DNA of 41,219 bases from Anaerolineae bacterium (GCA_023544525.1 JAMJFU010000009.1:1-41219); one strand, 5' to 3'. Counted from the stretch's first letter, positions 6,906 through 16,094 are shown. The notes: a model not told the origin generated them from the sequence alone. Program-made: numbers and translations.

Positions 6906-8158
6906 TCGTTCTCCGTGTCCTCTTCTCCGTGTTTGGGGACCTCCCACATGGGCGGCACTTCGGGCATGGGCGGTGGGGTCTCGGCCCAATCGATGTTGGG
7001 CATTTCGGGAGGTTCGGGCATGGCGACGGGCTGCTGCTTGCCCATTTCGGGCCAGAGATCGCTCAGGTCCAGCGAGGGCATCTGCAGCGGCTCAGGGAAC
7101 TCGGCCGACACCTCGCCGGTGGCCACGGGGGTGGGTTCGGCGATGACCGTGTCCTGGACCTCGATGCCGTGGCCGACCTCGACCCGCCCCACTTCCACGC
7201 GAGTGATCTGGATCGGCTCATCCAGCACCACCTCCTCGGGCAGCGGCGGGCGGGACGGTGGGGGCGGTGGCTGCTCCAGGCGCAGCCCGCACTTGCGGCA
7301 GAAGCGCCCGCCCTGGTTCTTTGTCCCGCAGCGGGGACATTCCTGCCCGGTGGCTTGTGGCTGTGGCTTCTGTACGGAAGCGACGAGGGCCGAGCTGCCA
7401 AGTGCAGCCAGGAAGGCCTTGACGTCGGGATAGCGGTCCGCTGGCGAAGGGGAGAGGGCCTTGACGACGGCCTGGTCGATGCCCGGGGAAACGTCAGGAT
7501 TGAACCGGCTGGGCGGCAACACCCGGTCTCTTACGACCTGGGGCGGGCGCTCGGTGAGCAGCCTGTACAGGATGGCGGCCAATGAGTATACGTCGTCGCG
7601 AGCATCTACCGCCTGCCCGGACCGCCGCCCGGGGGATAGATAGGGTGATGCCCGGTCGGCGAACTCGGCCCCGACCAGGCTCATCAATTCACCCAGGCCA
7701 AGGTCGGTGACCTGCACCCGGCCGTCGTCCAATAGCACGATCTTCTCAGGCGTGAGGGTGCCGTGGGTGACCCCCTTCCGGTAGGCGTGCTCCAGGGCCT
7801 GCCCCACCTGCATCGTGAGGTCAGCGGCAGCGTCCACGGCCCATGGCTGATCCAGCTTGGCGGCCAGGGGGTGGGCCTTTTCGAGCGACTGGGTGACCAA
7901 ATAGGGCAACCCTGCCTCTTGCCCGACTTTGCGGACAGAAGCGATGTTGGGGTGGTTGAGCTGCCGGATGGCCCGGGCCAGCCTCTCGAATCGGTGGGCG
8001 ATCTGCGGATCCTCGCCCAGCAACCGGGGCAGGATCTTGATCGAAACGAGATCCCTGCTATCCGGATCCTGGCCACTGAACAGGATATAGCCCTCCTCCT
8101 GCCTTTCGAGCCTGAGTGATTTGTAACTCTCTACGATCCGTCGAACCAGGTCACGCAT
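6902..8158 (-). CDS. Zinc-ribbon pseudokinase (Ser/Thr kinase fold, catalytic residues lost)
   Basis: 418 residues from ATG 8158 (AGGGG about 8 nt upstream); an in-frame GTG at 8194 touching the cutA stop is the alternative. Residues about 20-260 follow the PknB-type kinase fold: Lys41 in LVSIKIL, RLARAIRQLNHPNIASV, DDVYSLAAILYRLLTERPP, PADRYPDVKAFLAAL. The catalytic loop HRDLKPxN is replaced by HGTLTPEK (132-139), so the base Asp, Lys and Asn are gone; DFG is DLG (152-154), and the glycine loop and helix-C Glu are absent. A zinc ribbon (Cys 274, 277, 287, 290) follows, then a Pro/Glu-rich acidic tail of about 120 residues. No membrane segment. It probably binds ligands or partners without phosphotransfer. 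Coupling to murF-alr suggests a scaffold or regulator of wall synthesis. Confidence 0.88.
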   Translation of the reverse strand: MRDLVRRIVESYKSLRLERQEEGYILFSGQDPDSRDLVSIKILPRLLGEDPQIAHRFERLARAIRQLNHPNIASVRKVGQEAGLPYLVTQSLEKAHPLAAKLDQPWAVDAAADLTMQVGQALEHAYRKGVTHGTLTPEKIVLLDDGRVQVTDLGLGELMSLVGAEFADRASPYLSPGRRSGQAVDARDDVYSLAAILYRLLTERPPQVVRDRVLPPSRFNPDVSPGIDQAVVKALSPSPADRYPDVKAFLAALGSSALVASVQKPQPQATGQECPRCGTKNQGGRFCRKCGLRLEQPPPPPSRPPLPEEVVLDEPIQITRVEVGRVEVGHGIEVQDTVIAEPTPVATGEVSAEFPEPLQMPSLDLSDLWPEMGKQQPVAMPEPPEMPNIDWAETPPPMPEVPPMWEVPKHGEEDTEND

Positions 8159-8193
8159 GGTCTTTTCCCCTATTCCGGCAGGAGCAGATGCCA

Positions 8194-8532
8194 CTAGTCA
8201 ACCCCGTGCCAATCGCCCTGGGTTTCGCGGTCAATCCAGAGCAGATACGGTTCGCTCCCGCCAACGATTGGCAGGGCGATGACCTCCGGCACGTCGTAGC
8301 TGTGCAGGCCACGGACGTGCTGGATCAGTTCCTCCAGGACATCACGGCGGGTCTTGGCCAGCAATAGCCATTCCTGGTCACGCTGGATCTCGTCCTCCCA
8401 GCGATACACCGAGGTCATGCTGGGAATGATGTTCACACAGGCTGCCAGCATCGCCTTGACGAGGGAACCTGCGATCCGCTCTGCCTCTTCCTGGGACCCA
8501 GCGGTCATCAGCACCACCAGTCGCTCAGACAT
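8194..8532 (-). CDS. cutA: CutA divalent-cation tolerance family protein
   Basis: 112 residues, full length for CutA. Contains the family signatures LVVLMTAGSQEEAERIAGSLV at the N-terminus, LAACVNIIPSMTSVYRWEDEI, and the C-terminal SYDVPEVIALPIVGGSEPYL. CutA forms a trimer with a PII-like ferredoxin fold; linked genetically to copper tolerance, but its molecular role is unsettled and a signalling role has been suggested. ATG 8532 has GAGGAGGT 4-5 nt upstream. It is the first gene of the leftward operon cutA - pseudokinase - murF-alr. Confidence 0.97.
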   Translation of the reverse strand: MSERLVVLMTAGSQEEAERIAGSLVKAMLAACVNIIPSMTSVYRWEDEIQRDQEWLLLAKTRRDVLEELIQHVRGLHSYDVPEVIALPIVGGSEPYLLWIDRETQGDWHGVD

Positions 8533-8553
8533 AGCACCTCCTCGAGCATGACA

Positions 8554-8582
8554 ATTGTACCATAGCGCACGGCGGGATGCAA
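8554..8582 (-). promoter_or_regulatory. Promoter of cutA operon (extended -10)
   Basis: On the minus strand TTGCAT (8582-8577), 17 bp, TACAAT (8559-8554) preceded by TGG. The -35 is poor but the extended -10 and position 21 nt before the cutA start are good. Confidence 0.65.
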
Positions 8583-8641
8583 CGGTCTAATCCCGACCCT
8601 TCCCCGACGTGCACCTGACGTCCCTGGCGGCACCCGGATGC

Positions 8642-8857
8642 CTATTTTGCCCTGACCTCCCCACCCGGAAACAGGAGGAGGCCATGGTCTCCCAGCGTCC
8701 TCTCGTCGGTAACCCACAGGACCAGACCTTCCTTTTCGTCCTGGAGCGTAGGACGCACCAAGAAGATGCGGCCGCCCTTGTGCAGCTTTTGCCCGGCCTC
8801 GTAGGCGGCTTGAGCTTCCTCGTAGGTGATCTCGGGCCAATCGGTCGTCACGGTCAC
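8642..8857 (-). CDS. Uncharacterised 71-aa protein
   Basis: 71 residues from GTG 8857, overlapping the previous stop as GTGA; AAGGAGG lies just upstream. The sequence (EITYEEAQAAYEAGQKLHKGG, FLVRPTLQDEKEGLVLWV, GLLLFPGGEV) is soluble with one helix followed by beta strands and no Cys or membrane segment. I do not recognise a family. It is the last gene of the radC operon, tightly coupled to the small membrane protein. The longer frame starting at 8962 is a shadow of the membrane gene. Confidence 0.65.
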   Translation of the reverse strand: MTVTTDWPEITYEEAQAAYEAGQKLHKGGRIFLVRPTLQDEKEGLVLWVTDERTLGDHGLLLFPGGEVRAK

Positions 8858-9036
8858 TCCTCCTTCTCCTCGTCGTTGGGGCTGCTCATCCGTTCTCTGA
8901 GGATGATCGTCAGGTTCAAGATGGCCAGCACGGCGAGCCCAAATTCCGCTGCTTCCCGCCAACCCGCCAGCAGAGCGAGGAGCAGTACCGCCGCCCCGGC
9001 CAAATTGGCCAGGACAAGGTCCCGTCGCCTGCTCAA
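8854..9036 (-). CDS. Small two-helix membrane protein (60 aa)
   Basis: 60 residues with two hydrophobic stretches, about 9-27 (ANLAGAAVLLLALLAGW) and 31-48 (EFGLAVLAILNLTIILRE), and a charged acidic C-terminus (SSPNDEEKEE). ATG 9036 overlaps the HAD gene stop as ATGA, and its own stop overlaps the 71-aa gene, so all three should be co-translated. Both ends are predicted cytoplasmic. No family recognised; the acidic end could contact the co-encoded proteins. Confidence 0.65.
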   Translation of the reverse strand: MSRRRDLVLANLAGAAVLLLALLAGWREAAEFGLAVLAILNLTIILRERMSSPNDEEKEE

Positions 9037-9716
9037 GACGTTACCTCACCCATCACCGCCCAGCCTTCGGCCCGGGCCCGGGCCAGCAGCGCTTCGTCCG
9101 GATAGACGGCGGTTGGATGGCCGACCTGGTAGAGCAGGGGCGCATCGATGTCCCGGTCAGCGTAGGCTGAACTGGCCGGCCAGTCCACGACCAGGCCTTT
9201 TTCGGCCAGGTACGTCCTCGCGCGCTGGGGCTTGCCCTCACCCTGGCAGACCGGCGGCACGATGCGGCCCGTGTAGCGCCCATCGCGCACTTCCAGGGGT
9301 GTGCCAACGGTATGGTCGATGCCCAGTGCGCGGGCGACCTGTTCCAACCAGGGCGCAAAGGTGCCCGACACCAGGGCTACGAGGTGTCCGTCCGCCTGGT
9401 GTTCCCGCAGGCAGGCCAGGATGTCGCCGCGCAGATTGGGCAGGATCGTTTCCTGCGTCAGGTGTGCAAACAGGTGCTCTGCCTCCTCTACGGTCCACCC
9501 GCGCAGCAGCCAGCCCATGGTCCGGGACCAGGTATGAAAATAGGCTTCTTCGCTCTGCATCCCCAGTTTGTAGAGGGGCAGGGGCAGCATATTCCGGACC
9601 AGGTAGGCGACCACCCAGTGTCTATGGCGCCTGGTGTGCCAGTGGTGGCCCACCAGATCTTGCCAGATGTGCCCGGTGTAGAGGGTGCCGTCAAAATCGA
9701 AAAGGGCAGCGATCAT
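9033..9716 (-). CDS. HAD-superfamily IB phosphatase (SerB-like)
   Basis: 227 residues. HAD motifs are complete: motif I LFDFDGTLY (7-15) with nucleophile and acid Asp, motif II VALVSGT, motif III Lys in GEGKPQRA, motif IV YADRDIDAPLL. The helical cap (about 20-95) is of the IB type found in phosphoserine phosphatase and in CicA/PlsC-associated HAD proteins. Substrate unknown, a small phosphate ester is likely. It starts 12 nt after the radC stop and overlaps the next gene by ATGA. Confidence 0.9.
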   Translation of the reverse strand: MIAALFDFDGTLYTGHIWQDLVGHHWHTRRHRHWVVAYLVRNMLPLPLYKLGMQSEEAYFHTWSRTMGWLLRGWTVEEAEHLFAHLTQETILPNLRGDILACLREHQADGHLVALVSGTFAPWLEQVARALGIDHTVGTPLEVRDGRYTGRIVPPVCQGEGKPQRARTYLAEKGLVVDWPASSAYADRDIDAPLLYQVGHPTAVYPDEALLARARAEGWAVMGEVTS

Positions 9717-9728
9717 GAACGCTTCTCT

Positions 9729-10427
9729 TTAGCTAAAACCCAGGCCACGTTCCTTGAGGCTGACGAATCGGAGGTGGCCGACGATGAGGTGGTCCAGCAC
9801 CTCGACATCCAGCAGCTTCCCGGCCTCGGCAATCTGGCGCGTGACCGCCACGTCTTCCGGGCTGGGCGTGGGATCGCCGGAAGGGTGGTTGTGCACCACG
9901 ATCAGCGAGGCGCAGTTGGCGCGGATCGCCTCGCGGAAGAGCTCGCCGACCCGGATCAGGCTGGTGTTTAACGAGCCAACATAGACGGTGGGGGACTCGA
10001 GTACGCGGTTCTTGGTATCCAGGAGGATGACGCGCAGGTTTTCCTGTTCTAACAGCCCCATCTCGGACATGACCAGGTTGGCGGCATCGGCAGGCGAGCG
10101 GATCTGGGGGCGTTCACCAGGCGCCGCGACGAGGAGCCGGCGGCCCAGTTCCAGGGCCGCCTTTAGCTGGGCGACCTTGGCGGGCCCCAGGCCTTTCTCC
10201 GCTGTCAATTGGTTGACATGGGCCTGGACCAGGCCACCCAGACCATCAAAGGTCTTGAGCAAGCGCTGGGACATCCGCAGGACGTTTTCGTCGGACGTGC
10301 CGGTCCGCAGGATGATGGCCAACAGCTCGCCGGTCGAAAGCGCGCCCGGACCATAGTGCAATAGCCGCTCGCGGGGCCGTTCGCTGCTGGGCAGCTCCTT
10401 TATGGTGTAATTGTAATCTGCCGCCAT
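9729..10427 (-). CDS. radC: RadC/JAB-domain protein
   Basis: 232 residues from ATG 10427 with GAGGAG 8 nt upstream; upstream frame to 10634 lies beyond the promoter and is rejected. Residues 5-75 form the UPF0758 N-terminal HhH region ([37 protein letters not shown]). Residues 100-230 are an MPN+/JAMM domain with Glu in [10 protein letters not shown], the metal motif [14 protein letters not shown], and DHLIVG near the end. Historically linked to DNA repair in E. coli, but the function of RadC proteins is unresolved; a metalloprotease-like or DNA-associated role is possible. First gene of a four-gene leftward operon. Confidence 0.95.
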   Translation of the reverse strand: MAADYNYTIKELPSSERPRERLLHYGPGALSTGELLAIILRTGTSDENVLRMSQRLLKTFDGLGGLVQAHVNQLTAEKGLGPAKVAQLKAALELGRRLLVAAPGERPQIRSPADAANLVMSEMGLLEQENLRVILLDTKNRVLESPTVYVGSLNTSLIRVGELFREAIRANCASLIVVHNHPSGDPTPSPEDVAVTRQIAEAGKLLDVEVLDHLIVGHLRFVSLKERGLGFS

Positions 10428-10476
10428 CTGCTCGCTCCTCAGGCTTGGGGCCAGACGCAGATCCACTGCTGCAGTC

Positions 10477-10505
10477 ATTTTACCCCAGGGCCCTGCCAGT
10501 GTCAA
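10477..10505 (-). promoter_or_regulatory. Promoter of radC operon
   Basis: Minus strand TTGACA (10505-10500), 17 bp, TAAAAT (10482-10477), 50 nt before the radC ATG. Divergent to the promoter at 10531-10559. Confidence 0.85.
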
Positions 10506-10530
10506 ACTCGATGACAACTTGCCTCTGGAA

Positions 10531-10559
10531 TTGCCATCCTGGCCTAATTGTGCTAGAAT
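10531..10559 (+). promoter_or_regulatory. Promoter of the zinc-ribbon membrane protein gene
   Basis: TTGCCA (10531-10536), 17 bp, TAGAAT (10554-10559) with TGC extended -10. The transcript would begin in a small hairpin GCCGCA/TGCGGC (10561-10580) before the Shine-Dalgarno GGAG. Confidence 0.78.
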
Positions 10560-10610
10560 CGCCGCATTCTCATCTGCGGCTATGGGCGCGGAAGACGCTA
10601 AGGTAGGAGC

Positions 10611-11768
10611 ATGACATCGGAGAAAAAGGCCCACAAGTTTCCCTGTCCCAAGTGTGGGGCAGAGGTGGATTTTGACGCGGAGCAGGGTACGTTGCTCTGC
10701 GCCTTCTGTGGTTACAAGGCGACAGTACCCGTCACCGAACAGGCCATCCAGGAGTATGACCTGAAGAGCGCCCTGCGGGAGATGATGGCCGCTCCTCAGG
10801 AGACGGGCTATGGGGAGGGCAAGCGTTCCCTCAAGTGCGAGAGCTGTGGGGCGGTCAACACCGTCGATGCCAGCATCATCTCTGCAGAGTGCGCTTTCTG
10901 CGGTTCAAACCAGGTGGTGCCGCTGGATCAGGTCGCCCAGGTTATCAAGCCCGAGTCACTGTTACCCTTCCAGGTGGACCAACAACGGGCGGCGGCCGAG
11001 TTTCGGGCCTGGCTTGGGCGGGGATTCTTCCGGCCCAATCCGGTTAAAAAGATCGCAAAGGACGCCAGCGCCAAACTACATGGAGTTTACCTGCCTTTCT
11101 GGACCTTCGATGCCCACACCTCCTCCTGGTGGCGCGCCGAAGCAGGCTACTATTACAATGTCACCGAGACCTACATGGCCACCGATGACCAGGGCAAGCA
11201 GGTGCAGCGCACGCGGGAGGTCCGCAAGATCCGCTGGGAGCCAGCATCGGGCCACCTGCAGCTCAGTTTCGACGATGTGTTGGTGCCCGCCACCGACAGC
11301 GTCGAACGGAGCATGGTGGAACGGGTCTATCCCTTTGAGACAGATGCGCTCGTCCCCTACGAGCCAGGATTCCTTTCGGGCTGGGCCGCTGAGGCGTACA
11401 CAATTGGCCTGGAACAGGGCTGGGAGACAGGCCAGCAGATCATGGATCAGGAGGTGTACCAGGCATGTGGTCTCGAGGTGCCTGGCGATACCCATCGCAA
11501 CCTCCAGGTCAAGACGGCGTATTCTCACATGACCTACAAGCACGTCCTGTTCCCGGTCTGGCTGGCATCGTACCGCTACGGTGAGAAGGTCTATCACTTC
11601 CTGGTCAATGGCCAGACGGGGGAGGTGCAGGGGCAGGCGCCAATCAGCTGGATCAAGGTGGTCCTGGTTATCCTCGTGGTCGTGGCAATCCTTGGTGTTC
11701 TGATCTGGCTTTTGTCTCAAGGAGAAGAGGGCGCGGCGCTAAACATCTATCGATCGCTGTTCATCTAG
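10611..11768 (+). CDS. Double zinc-ribbon membrane-anchored protein
   Basis: 385 residues. Two zinc ribbons at the N-terminus: CPKCG...CAFCG (12-38) and CESCG...CAFCG (76-97), both with TFIIB/primase-type spacing. A central region (about 110-345) is rich in aromatic residues ([48 protein letters not shown]), typical of a family often named TFIIB-type zinc ribbon-containing protein. A single C-terminal membrane helix ([22 protein letters not shown], about 347-368) anchors it with the ribbons probably cytoplasmic. Function unknown; the family is commonly found near SPFH or PspA-type membrane genes, but none is adjacent. It precedes rpoB but rpoB has its own promoter. Confidence 0.85.
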   Translation: MTSEKKAHKFPCPKCGAEVDFDAEQGTLLCAFCGYKATVPVTEQAIQEYDLKSALREMMAAPQETGYGEGKRSLKCESCGAVNTVDASIISAECAFCGSNQVVPLDQVAQVIKPESLLPFQVDQQRAAAEFRAWLGRGFFRPNPVKKIAKDASAKLHGVYLPFWTFDAHTSSWWRAEAGYYYNVTETYMATDDQGKQVQRTREVRKIRWEPASGHLQLSFDDVLVPATDSVERSMVERVYPFETDALVPYEPGFLSGWAAEAYTIGLEQGWETGQQIMDQEVYQACGLEVPGDTHRNLQVKTAYSHMTYKHVLFPVWLASYRYGEKVYHFLVNGQTGEVQGQAPISWIKVVLVILVVVAILGVLIWLLSQGEEGAALNIYRSLFI

Positions 11769-11792
11769 ACAGCGCCAACCCCGCGCAGGGAT

Positions 11793-11821
11793 TTGACAGT
11801 AGACAGGGAGTTGAATATAAT
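11793..11821 (+). promoter_or_regulatory. Consensus promoter of rpoB
   Basis: TTGACA (11793-11798), 17 bp, TATAAT (11816-11821), a perfect match in both boxes. Predicted start near 11828 gives a leader of about 190 nt. Confidence 0.92.
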
Positions 11822-11825
11822 GTAC

Positions 11826-11851
11826 ATTCGCTGCCAGAATGGGCAGCGAAT
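11826..11851 (+). promoter_or_regulatory. 5'-terminal hairpin of rpoB mRNA
   Basis: ATTCGCTGCC (11826-11835), loop AGAATG, GGCAGCGAAT (11842-11851): a perfect 10-bp stem right at the predicted transcript 5' end. It could protect the mRNA or be a feedback control element. As a DNA palindrome covering the start site it could also bind a regulator. Confidence 0.6.
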
Positions 11852-11876
11852 GGTTTAGTGCGCCTGCGTGAGTTGA

Positions 11877-12017
11877 ATGCTGATTTGTCTACTACATTAC
11901 CGACCGCTCTATCCTCGGCGGCTGCATCGCCCCCTATTTTCGACGACAGGCGTGTCCAGAACGAGGCCAGGAGAAGGGATGGTAGCCCGCCTGGTCAATT
12001 GCCAAGGAGTGTGTTGA
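11877..12017 (+). CDS. Possible 46-aa upstream ORF in rpoB leader
   Basis: ATG 11877 opens a 46-codon frame (begins MLICLLHYRPLYPRRLHRPL) whose TGA at 12015-12017 directly abuts the rpoB ATG at 12018. Shine-Dalgarno is weak and there is no homologue I recognise. The exact abutment would allow translational coupling, but chance is quite possible. Confidence 0.22.
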   Translation: MLICLLHYRPLYPRRLHRPLFSTTGVSRTRPGEGMVARLVNCQGVC

Positions 12018-15000
12018 ATGCCCAGTCGACCTGAGCGCAAATCGTATGCGCGTATTCCTGATGTCTTGCCTTTGCCGGACCTCATCGAGGTCCAGTTAGA
12101 CTCATATCGCTGGTTCCAGAGCGAGGGCCTGCGTGAGCTCTTTGATGAAGTCTCACCCATCGAAAGTTTCAACGGCAACCTCGAACTCCACTTTCCTGGC
12201 CTGAACGAGGAGATCAACGAGAAGTTGGATCTCGGTTACCGGTTCGAGGAGCCCAAGTACACCCAGGAGGAATGCCTCGAGCGGGATATTACCTATGCCG
12301 CGCCGTTGTACGTCCGGGTAGCCTTGTGGAACAAGGAAAGCGATGAATGGACGACCCAGGACGTGTTCATGGGCGATTTTCCGTTGATGACCGAGAATGG
12401 CACCTTCATCATCAATGGGGCGGAGCGCGTGGTGGTCAGCCAGCTCATCCGCTCGCCGGGTGTCTATTTCTCGGTTTTGGAGGACCGCATCAGCGGTCGT
12501 GAGCTGTGCACTGCCAAGTTGATCCCTAACCGGGGAGCCTGGCTCGAGTTCGAGACGGCCAAGCGCGACATTCTCTCGGTCAAGGTGGATCGTAAGCGCA
12601 AGCTGGCGGTCACCATCCTTCTCCGGGCCATTGGCTTCGGCACGGACGAGGAGTTGCACGCCCTCTTTGAGAGGTCGGATATCATGCCCGAGCACCCCTA
12701 CATCCAGGCCACCATCGAACGGGATCCGACCAAGACGACTGAGGAAGCCCTCATCGAGTTCTACAAGAAACTGCGCCCGGGCGATCCGCCCACGCTGGAT
12801 AATGCCAAGGGCTTTTTGGAATCACTGTTGTTCACCCCGCGTCGCTATGACCTGGGCCGCGTAGGCCGGCACAAGCTCAACAAGCGCCTGGACCTGGAGA
12901 TCCCGCCAGACAAGCGGACGCTCACGTCAGAGGACCTGGTGCGGGTCGTAGAGCGGATGATCCAGATCAACAATGGCGTCGAGGGACCGGATGACATCGA
13001 CCACCTGGGCAACCGCCGGGTCAAGACCATGGGCGAGCTGATCCAGAATCAGTTGCGCATTGGGCTGCTCCGCATGGAGCGTGTGGTCCGCGAGCGCATG
13101 AGTATCCGGGAACCGGAGCAGATGACGCCTATCTCGCTCATCAACGTCCGGCCGGTCGTGGCCTCCACCCGCGAGTTCTTTGGGGGAAGCCAGCTCTCGC
13201 AGTTCATGCAGCAGACCAATCCGCTGGACGAGCTGACGCACAAGCGCCGGCTCAGCGCTCTGGGTCCCGGGGGCCTGCGGCGCGAGCGAGCGGGCTTTGA
13301 CGTGCGCGACGTCCACCACTCGCACTATGGCCGCATCTGCCCCATCGAGACGCCCGAAGGTCCCAACATTGGCCTCATCGGCTCGATGGGCACCTATGCG
13401 CGGATTAACGAGTTCGGCTTTATCGAGACGCCCTACCGCAGGGTGATCCACTCTGTCCCGAATCGCAAGGAACGGCTGGTAGGCATGACCGTTCGCGAGC
13501 AGATCGTCGATCCGGAGACGCAGGACATCATCGTCCGGGCCAACGAGCGGATCGATGAGGCAACAGCCGAGCGGCTGGAGGGCCTCTTTAGCGATCTGCC
13601 CGAGATCCAGATCCAGCCCATGGCCACGGACGAGATCATTTTTCTCTCGGCCGACGAAGAGGACAAGTATACCATTGCCCAGGCCAATGCCGAGCTGGAC
13701 GATCACGGCCAGTTTGTCAGCCAGCGCGTGTCGGTGCGGCGCAGGCAGGAATTCCTGGAAGAAACGGTGACCAAGGTCGAGTACATGGACGTTTCGCCCA
13801 AGCAGATCGTGGGTGTCACCGCGGCGCTGATCCCGTTCCTGGAGCATGATGACGCGAACCGTGCCCTGATGGGCTCCAATATGCAGCGCCAGGCGGTGCC
13901 CTTGGTCCAACCGGAGGCACCTTTGGTCGGGACAGGCATCGAGTGGCAGGTAGCCATCGATTCGGGCCAGATCGTCGTGGCCGAAGAGCCTGGTGAGGTC
14001 GTGGATGTCACCGGCGAGCAGATCGTGGTGCAGGGCGAGAGCGGCCGGCGGGCCTACAAACTGCGGCGCTTTCAGCGATCCAACCAGAGCACCTGCCTGG
14101 ATCAGAAGCCGATTGTCCACAAAGGTGAGATGGTGAACCGACACGATGTGCTGGCCGACTCTTCGTCGACAGAGCTCGGCGAGCTGGCCCTTGGCCAGAA
14201 CGTACTGGTGGCCTTTATGAGCTGGGAGGGCGGCAACTATGAGGATGCTGTGCTCATCAGCGAGGAGGTCGTCCGGGCCGACAAGTTTACGTCGATCCAC
14301 ATCGAAAAGCACGAGATTGAGGCCCGCGACACCAAGTTGGGCCCGGAAGAGATCACGCGGGACATCCCCAACGTCGGCGAGGACGCGTTGAAGGATCTGG
14401 ACGAGACAGGCATCATCCGCGTCGGCGCCGAGGTGGGCCCTGGCGACATCCTGGTAGGCAAGATCACGCCCAAGGGCGAAACCGAGCTCACACCGGAGGA
14501 AAAGCTCCTGAGGGCCATCTTTGGTGAGAAGGCTCGAGAGGTGAAGGACTCTAGCTTGCGGCTTCCTCACGGTGAGCATGGCATCGTCGTCGATGTCAAA
14601 GAATTCTCCCGCGAGGAGCATCGCGACTTGCCAGCTGGCGTGGAGAGGACGGTACGCGTCATGGTTGCCCAACGGCGCAAGGTGACCGAGGGCGACAAGA
14701 TGGCTGGCCGTCACGGAAACAAGGGTGTCATCAGCAAGGTAGTGCCCGTGGAGGATATGCCTTTCCTGCCAGATGGCACAGCCGTACAACTGATCCTTAA
14801 CCCCCTGGGCGTGCCGGCTCGCATGAACATCGGCCAGATTCTGGAGACCCATCTGGGTTGGGCTGCTGATAGGCTGGGCTTCAAGGCAGTGTCGCCCGTG
14901 TTTGATGGCGCCGATGAGGAAGAGATCCAGGCTGAACTGGCCCGAGCCTGGCTGATGGATCGTGCCTGGGATGTCGTGAAGGGGCGGGCCTGGGAGTGGG

Positions 15001-15899
15001 CCGCCGAAGTGGAGATGGAGCCTGATGAGGCGACCGACGATGAGGTCCTGGGTTTCTATCTGCTCCAGTGGCTGGGCGACAAAGCCTACGATGAAGAAAG
15101 GCTCGTCCGTGACCACCGGTATGCTCGTGAGGCCGTTCTGCAAGAATGGCTGCGAGAGCGGGGTTACGTGCCAGAGGACTTGATCGCCTTTGGCTTTGCC
15201 TACGCGCCTGCCGATGAGCGCCAGGCCCGGCGCGAGCGGGCGCGGATCGTGTGTCTCCGCGAGTGGTTGCAGTCTGTCGCCGAGGAACTGGAACGCCAAG
15301 AGCGATCCTGGCCCGAGGGGGTATCCCGCACGCCCGAAACGGACAATGACGTGACCATGGCTGCCCTGCAGCTGAGCCGCGAGACGGGCTATCCGATGCC
15401 CATCACCGGCAAGATGCTCCTCTTCGACGGCAAGACCGGTGAGCCCTTTGACCAATCGGTGACGGTAGGCATCATCTCTATGATGAAGCTGGCACACCTG
15501 GTCGAGGACAAGGTGCACGCCCGTTCCACGGGACCTTATTCGCTGGTCACACAGCAGCCGCTAGGCGGCAAGGCCCAATTCGGTGGGCAGCGCTTCGGAG
15601 AGATGGAGGTCTGGGCCCTGGAAGCCTATGGCGCGGCCTATACCCTCCAGGAGATGCTCACCGTCAAATCGGACGACGTTCAGGGCCGGACCAAGACCTA
15701 CGAAGCCATCGTGAAGGGTGAACAGATTGTCGAGCCCGGTGTGCCCGAGGGTTTCCGGGTCCTGGTCAAGGAGCTGCAGTCGTTGGCCCTGTCGGTGGAG
15801 GTTCTGGACGAGGAAGCTGAAGAGCTCCACTTTGGCAAGGACGAGGACGAGGAACAGCTGCCAGACCTGGGTATGGGCCTTGATTTGATGAATCTGTAA
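12018..15899 (+). CDS. rpoB: RNA polymerase beta subunit, with lineage insertion
   Basis: 1293 residues; ATG follows AAGGAG by 8 nt. All conserved regions are present: rifampicin pocket [17 protein letters not shown] (from about 388) and [30 protein letters not shown], the catalytic-core lysines in [11 protein letters not shown], and the C-terminal [20 protein letters not shown]. Two oddities: the residue equivalent to E. coli Asp516 is Gln398, and residues about 979-1119 form an insertion of about 140 residues, rich in Trp, Glu and Arg, between [14 protein letters not shown] and the [12 protein letters not shown] strand. The gene is monocistronic: strong own promoter, structured leader, terminator after it. 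rpoC is 12.4 kb downstream and no L7/L12 or L10 gene precedes it. Confidence 0.99.
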   Translation: MPSRPERKSYARIPDVLPLPDLIEVQLDSYRWFQSEGLRELFDEVSPIESFNGNLELHFPGLNEEINEKLDLGYRFEEPKYTQEECLERDITYAAPLYVRVALWNKESDEWTTQDVFMGDFPLMTENGTFIINGAERVVVSQLIRSPGVYFSVLEDRISGRELCTAKLIPNRGAWLEFETAKRDILSVKVDRKRKLAVTILLRAIGFGTDEELHALFERSDIMPEHPYIQATIERDPTKTTEEALIEFYKKLRPGDPPTLDNAKGFLESLLFTPRRYDLGRVGRHKLNKRLDLEIPPDKRTLTSEDLVRVVERMIQINNGVEGPDDIDHLGNRRVKTMGELIQNQLRIGLLRMERVVRERMSIREPEQMTPISLINVRPVVASTREFFGGSQLSQFMQQTNPLDELTHKRRLSALGPGGLRRERAGFDVRDVHHSHYGRICPIETPEGPNIGLIGSMGTYARINEFGFIETPYRRVIHSVPNRKERLVGMTVREQIVDPETQDIIVRANERIDEATAERLEGLFSDLPEIQIQPMATDEIIFLSADEEDKYTIAQANAELDDHGQFVSQRVSVRRRQEFLEETVTKVEYMDVSPKQIVGVTAALIPFLEHDDANRALMGSNMQRQAVPLVQPEAPLVGTGIEWQVAIDSGQIVVAEEPGEVVDVTGEQIVVQGESGRRAYKLRRFQRSNQSTCLDQKPIVHKGEMVNRHDVLADSSSTELGELALGQNVLVAFMSWEGGNYEDAVLISEEVVRADKFTSIHIEKHEIEARDTKLGPEEITRDIPNVGEDALKDLDETGIIRVGAEVGPGDILVGKITPKGETELTPEEKLLRAIFGEKAREVKDSSLRLPHGEHGIVVDVKEFSREEHRDLPAGVERTVRVMVAQRRKVTEGDKMAGRHGNKGVISKVVPVEDMPFLPDGTAVQLILNPLGVPARMNIGQILETHLGWAADRLGFKAVSPVFDGADEEEIQAELARAWLMDRAWDVVKGRAWEWAAEVEMEPDEATDDEVLGFYLLQWLGDKAYDEERLVRDHRYAREAVLQEWLRERGYVPEDLIAFGFAYAPADERQARRERARIVCLREWLQSVAEELERQERSWPEGVSRTPETDNDVTMAALQLSRETGYPMPITGKMLLFDGKTGEPFDQSVTVGIISMMKLAHLVEDKVHARSTGPYSLVTQQPLGGKAQFGGQRFGEMEVWALEAYGAAYTLQEMLTVKSDDVQGRTKTYEAIVKGEQIVEPGVPEGFRVLVKELQSLALSVEVLDEEAEELHFGKDEDEEQLPDLGMGLDLMNL

Positions 15900-15927
15900 T
15901 CTGCCCTCGTATGGGGCGAGATATCGA

Positions 15928-15954
15928 CGGGGGGTGGATGCCACCCCCCGTTTC
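15928..15954 (+). terminator. Terminator of rpoB
   Basis: CGGGGGGTGG (15928-15937), 3-nt loop, CCACCCCCCG (15941-15950), then TTTCC. Very stable 10-bp G/C stem; the U-tract is short. Confidence 0.75.
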
Positions 15955-16030
15955 CTATGGGCGGTTTCCTGGTGTTTGCTCGCTCCTGGCGCTTCCTGGA
16001 TGGTCGCTGCAGGAGGGGCGAGGTCACGGT

Positions 16031-16059
16031 TTGACTAATATGGCGGTTGGCGGTATGAT
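16031..16059 (+). promoter_or_regulatory. Promoter of amidase gene
   Basis: TTGACT (16031-16036), 17 bp, TATGAT (16054-16059); 35 nt before the TTG start at 16095. Confidence 0.75.
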
Positions 16060-16094
16060 TCTGCCATATTCCGATAGATTGCGGAGCGGGGAAC

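Noticed and set aside
12927-15518. Leftward 863-codon open frame
   Set aside because: Antisense to rpoB in a complementary codon frame; composition (His, Leu, Asp rich) is typical for a shadow.
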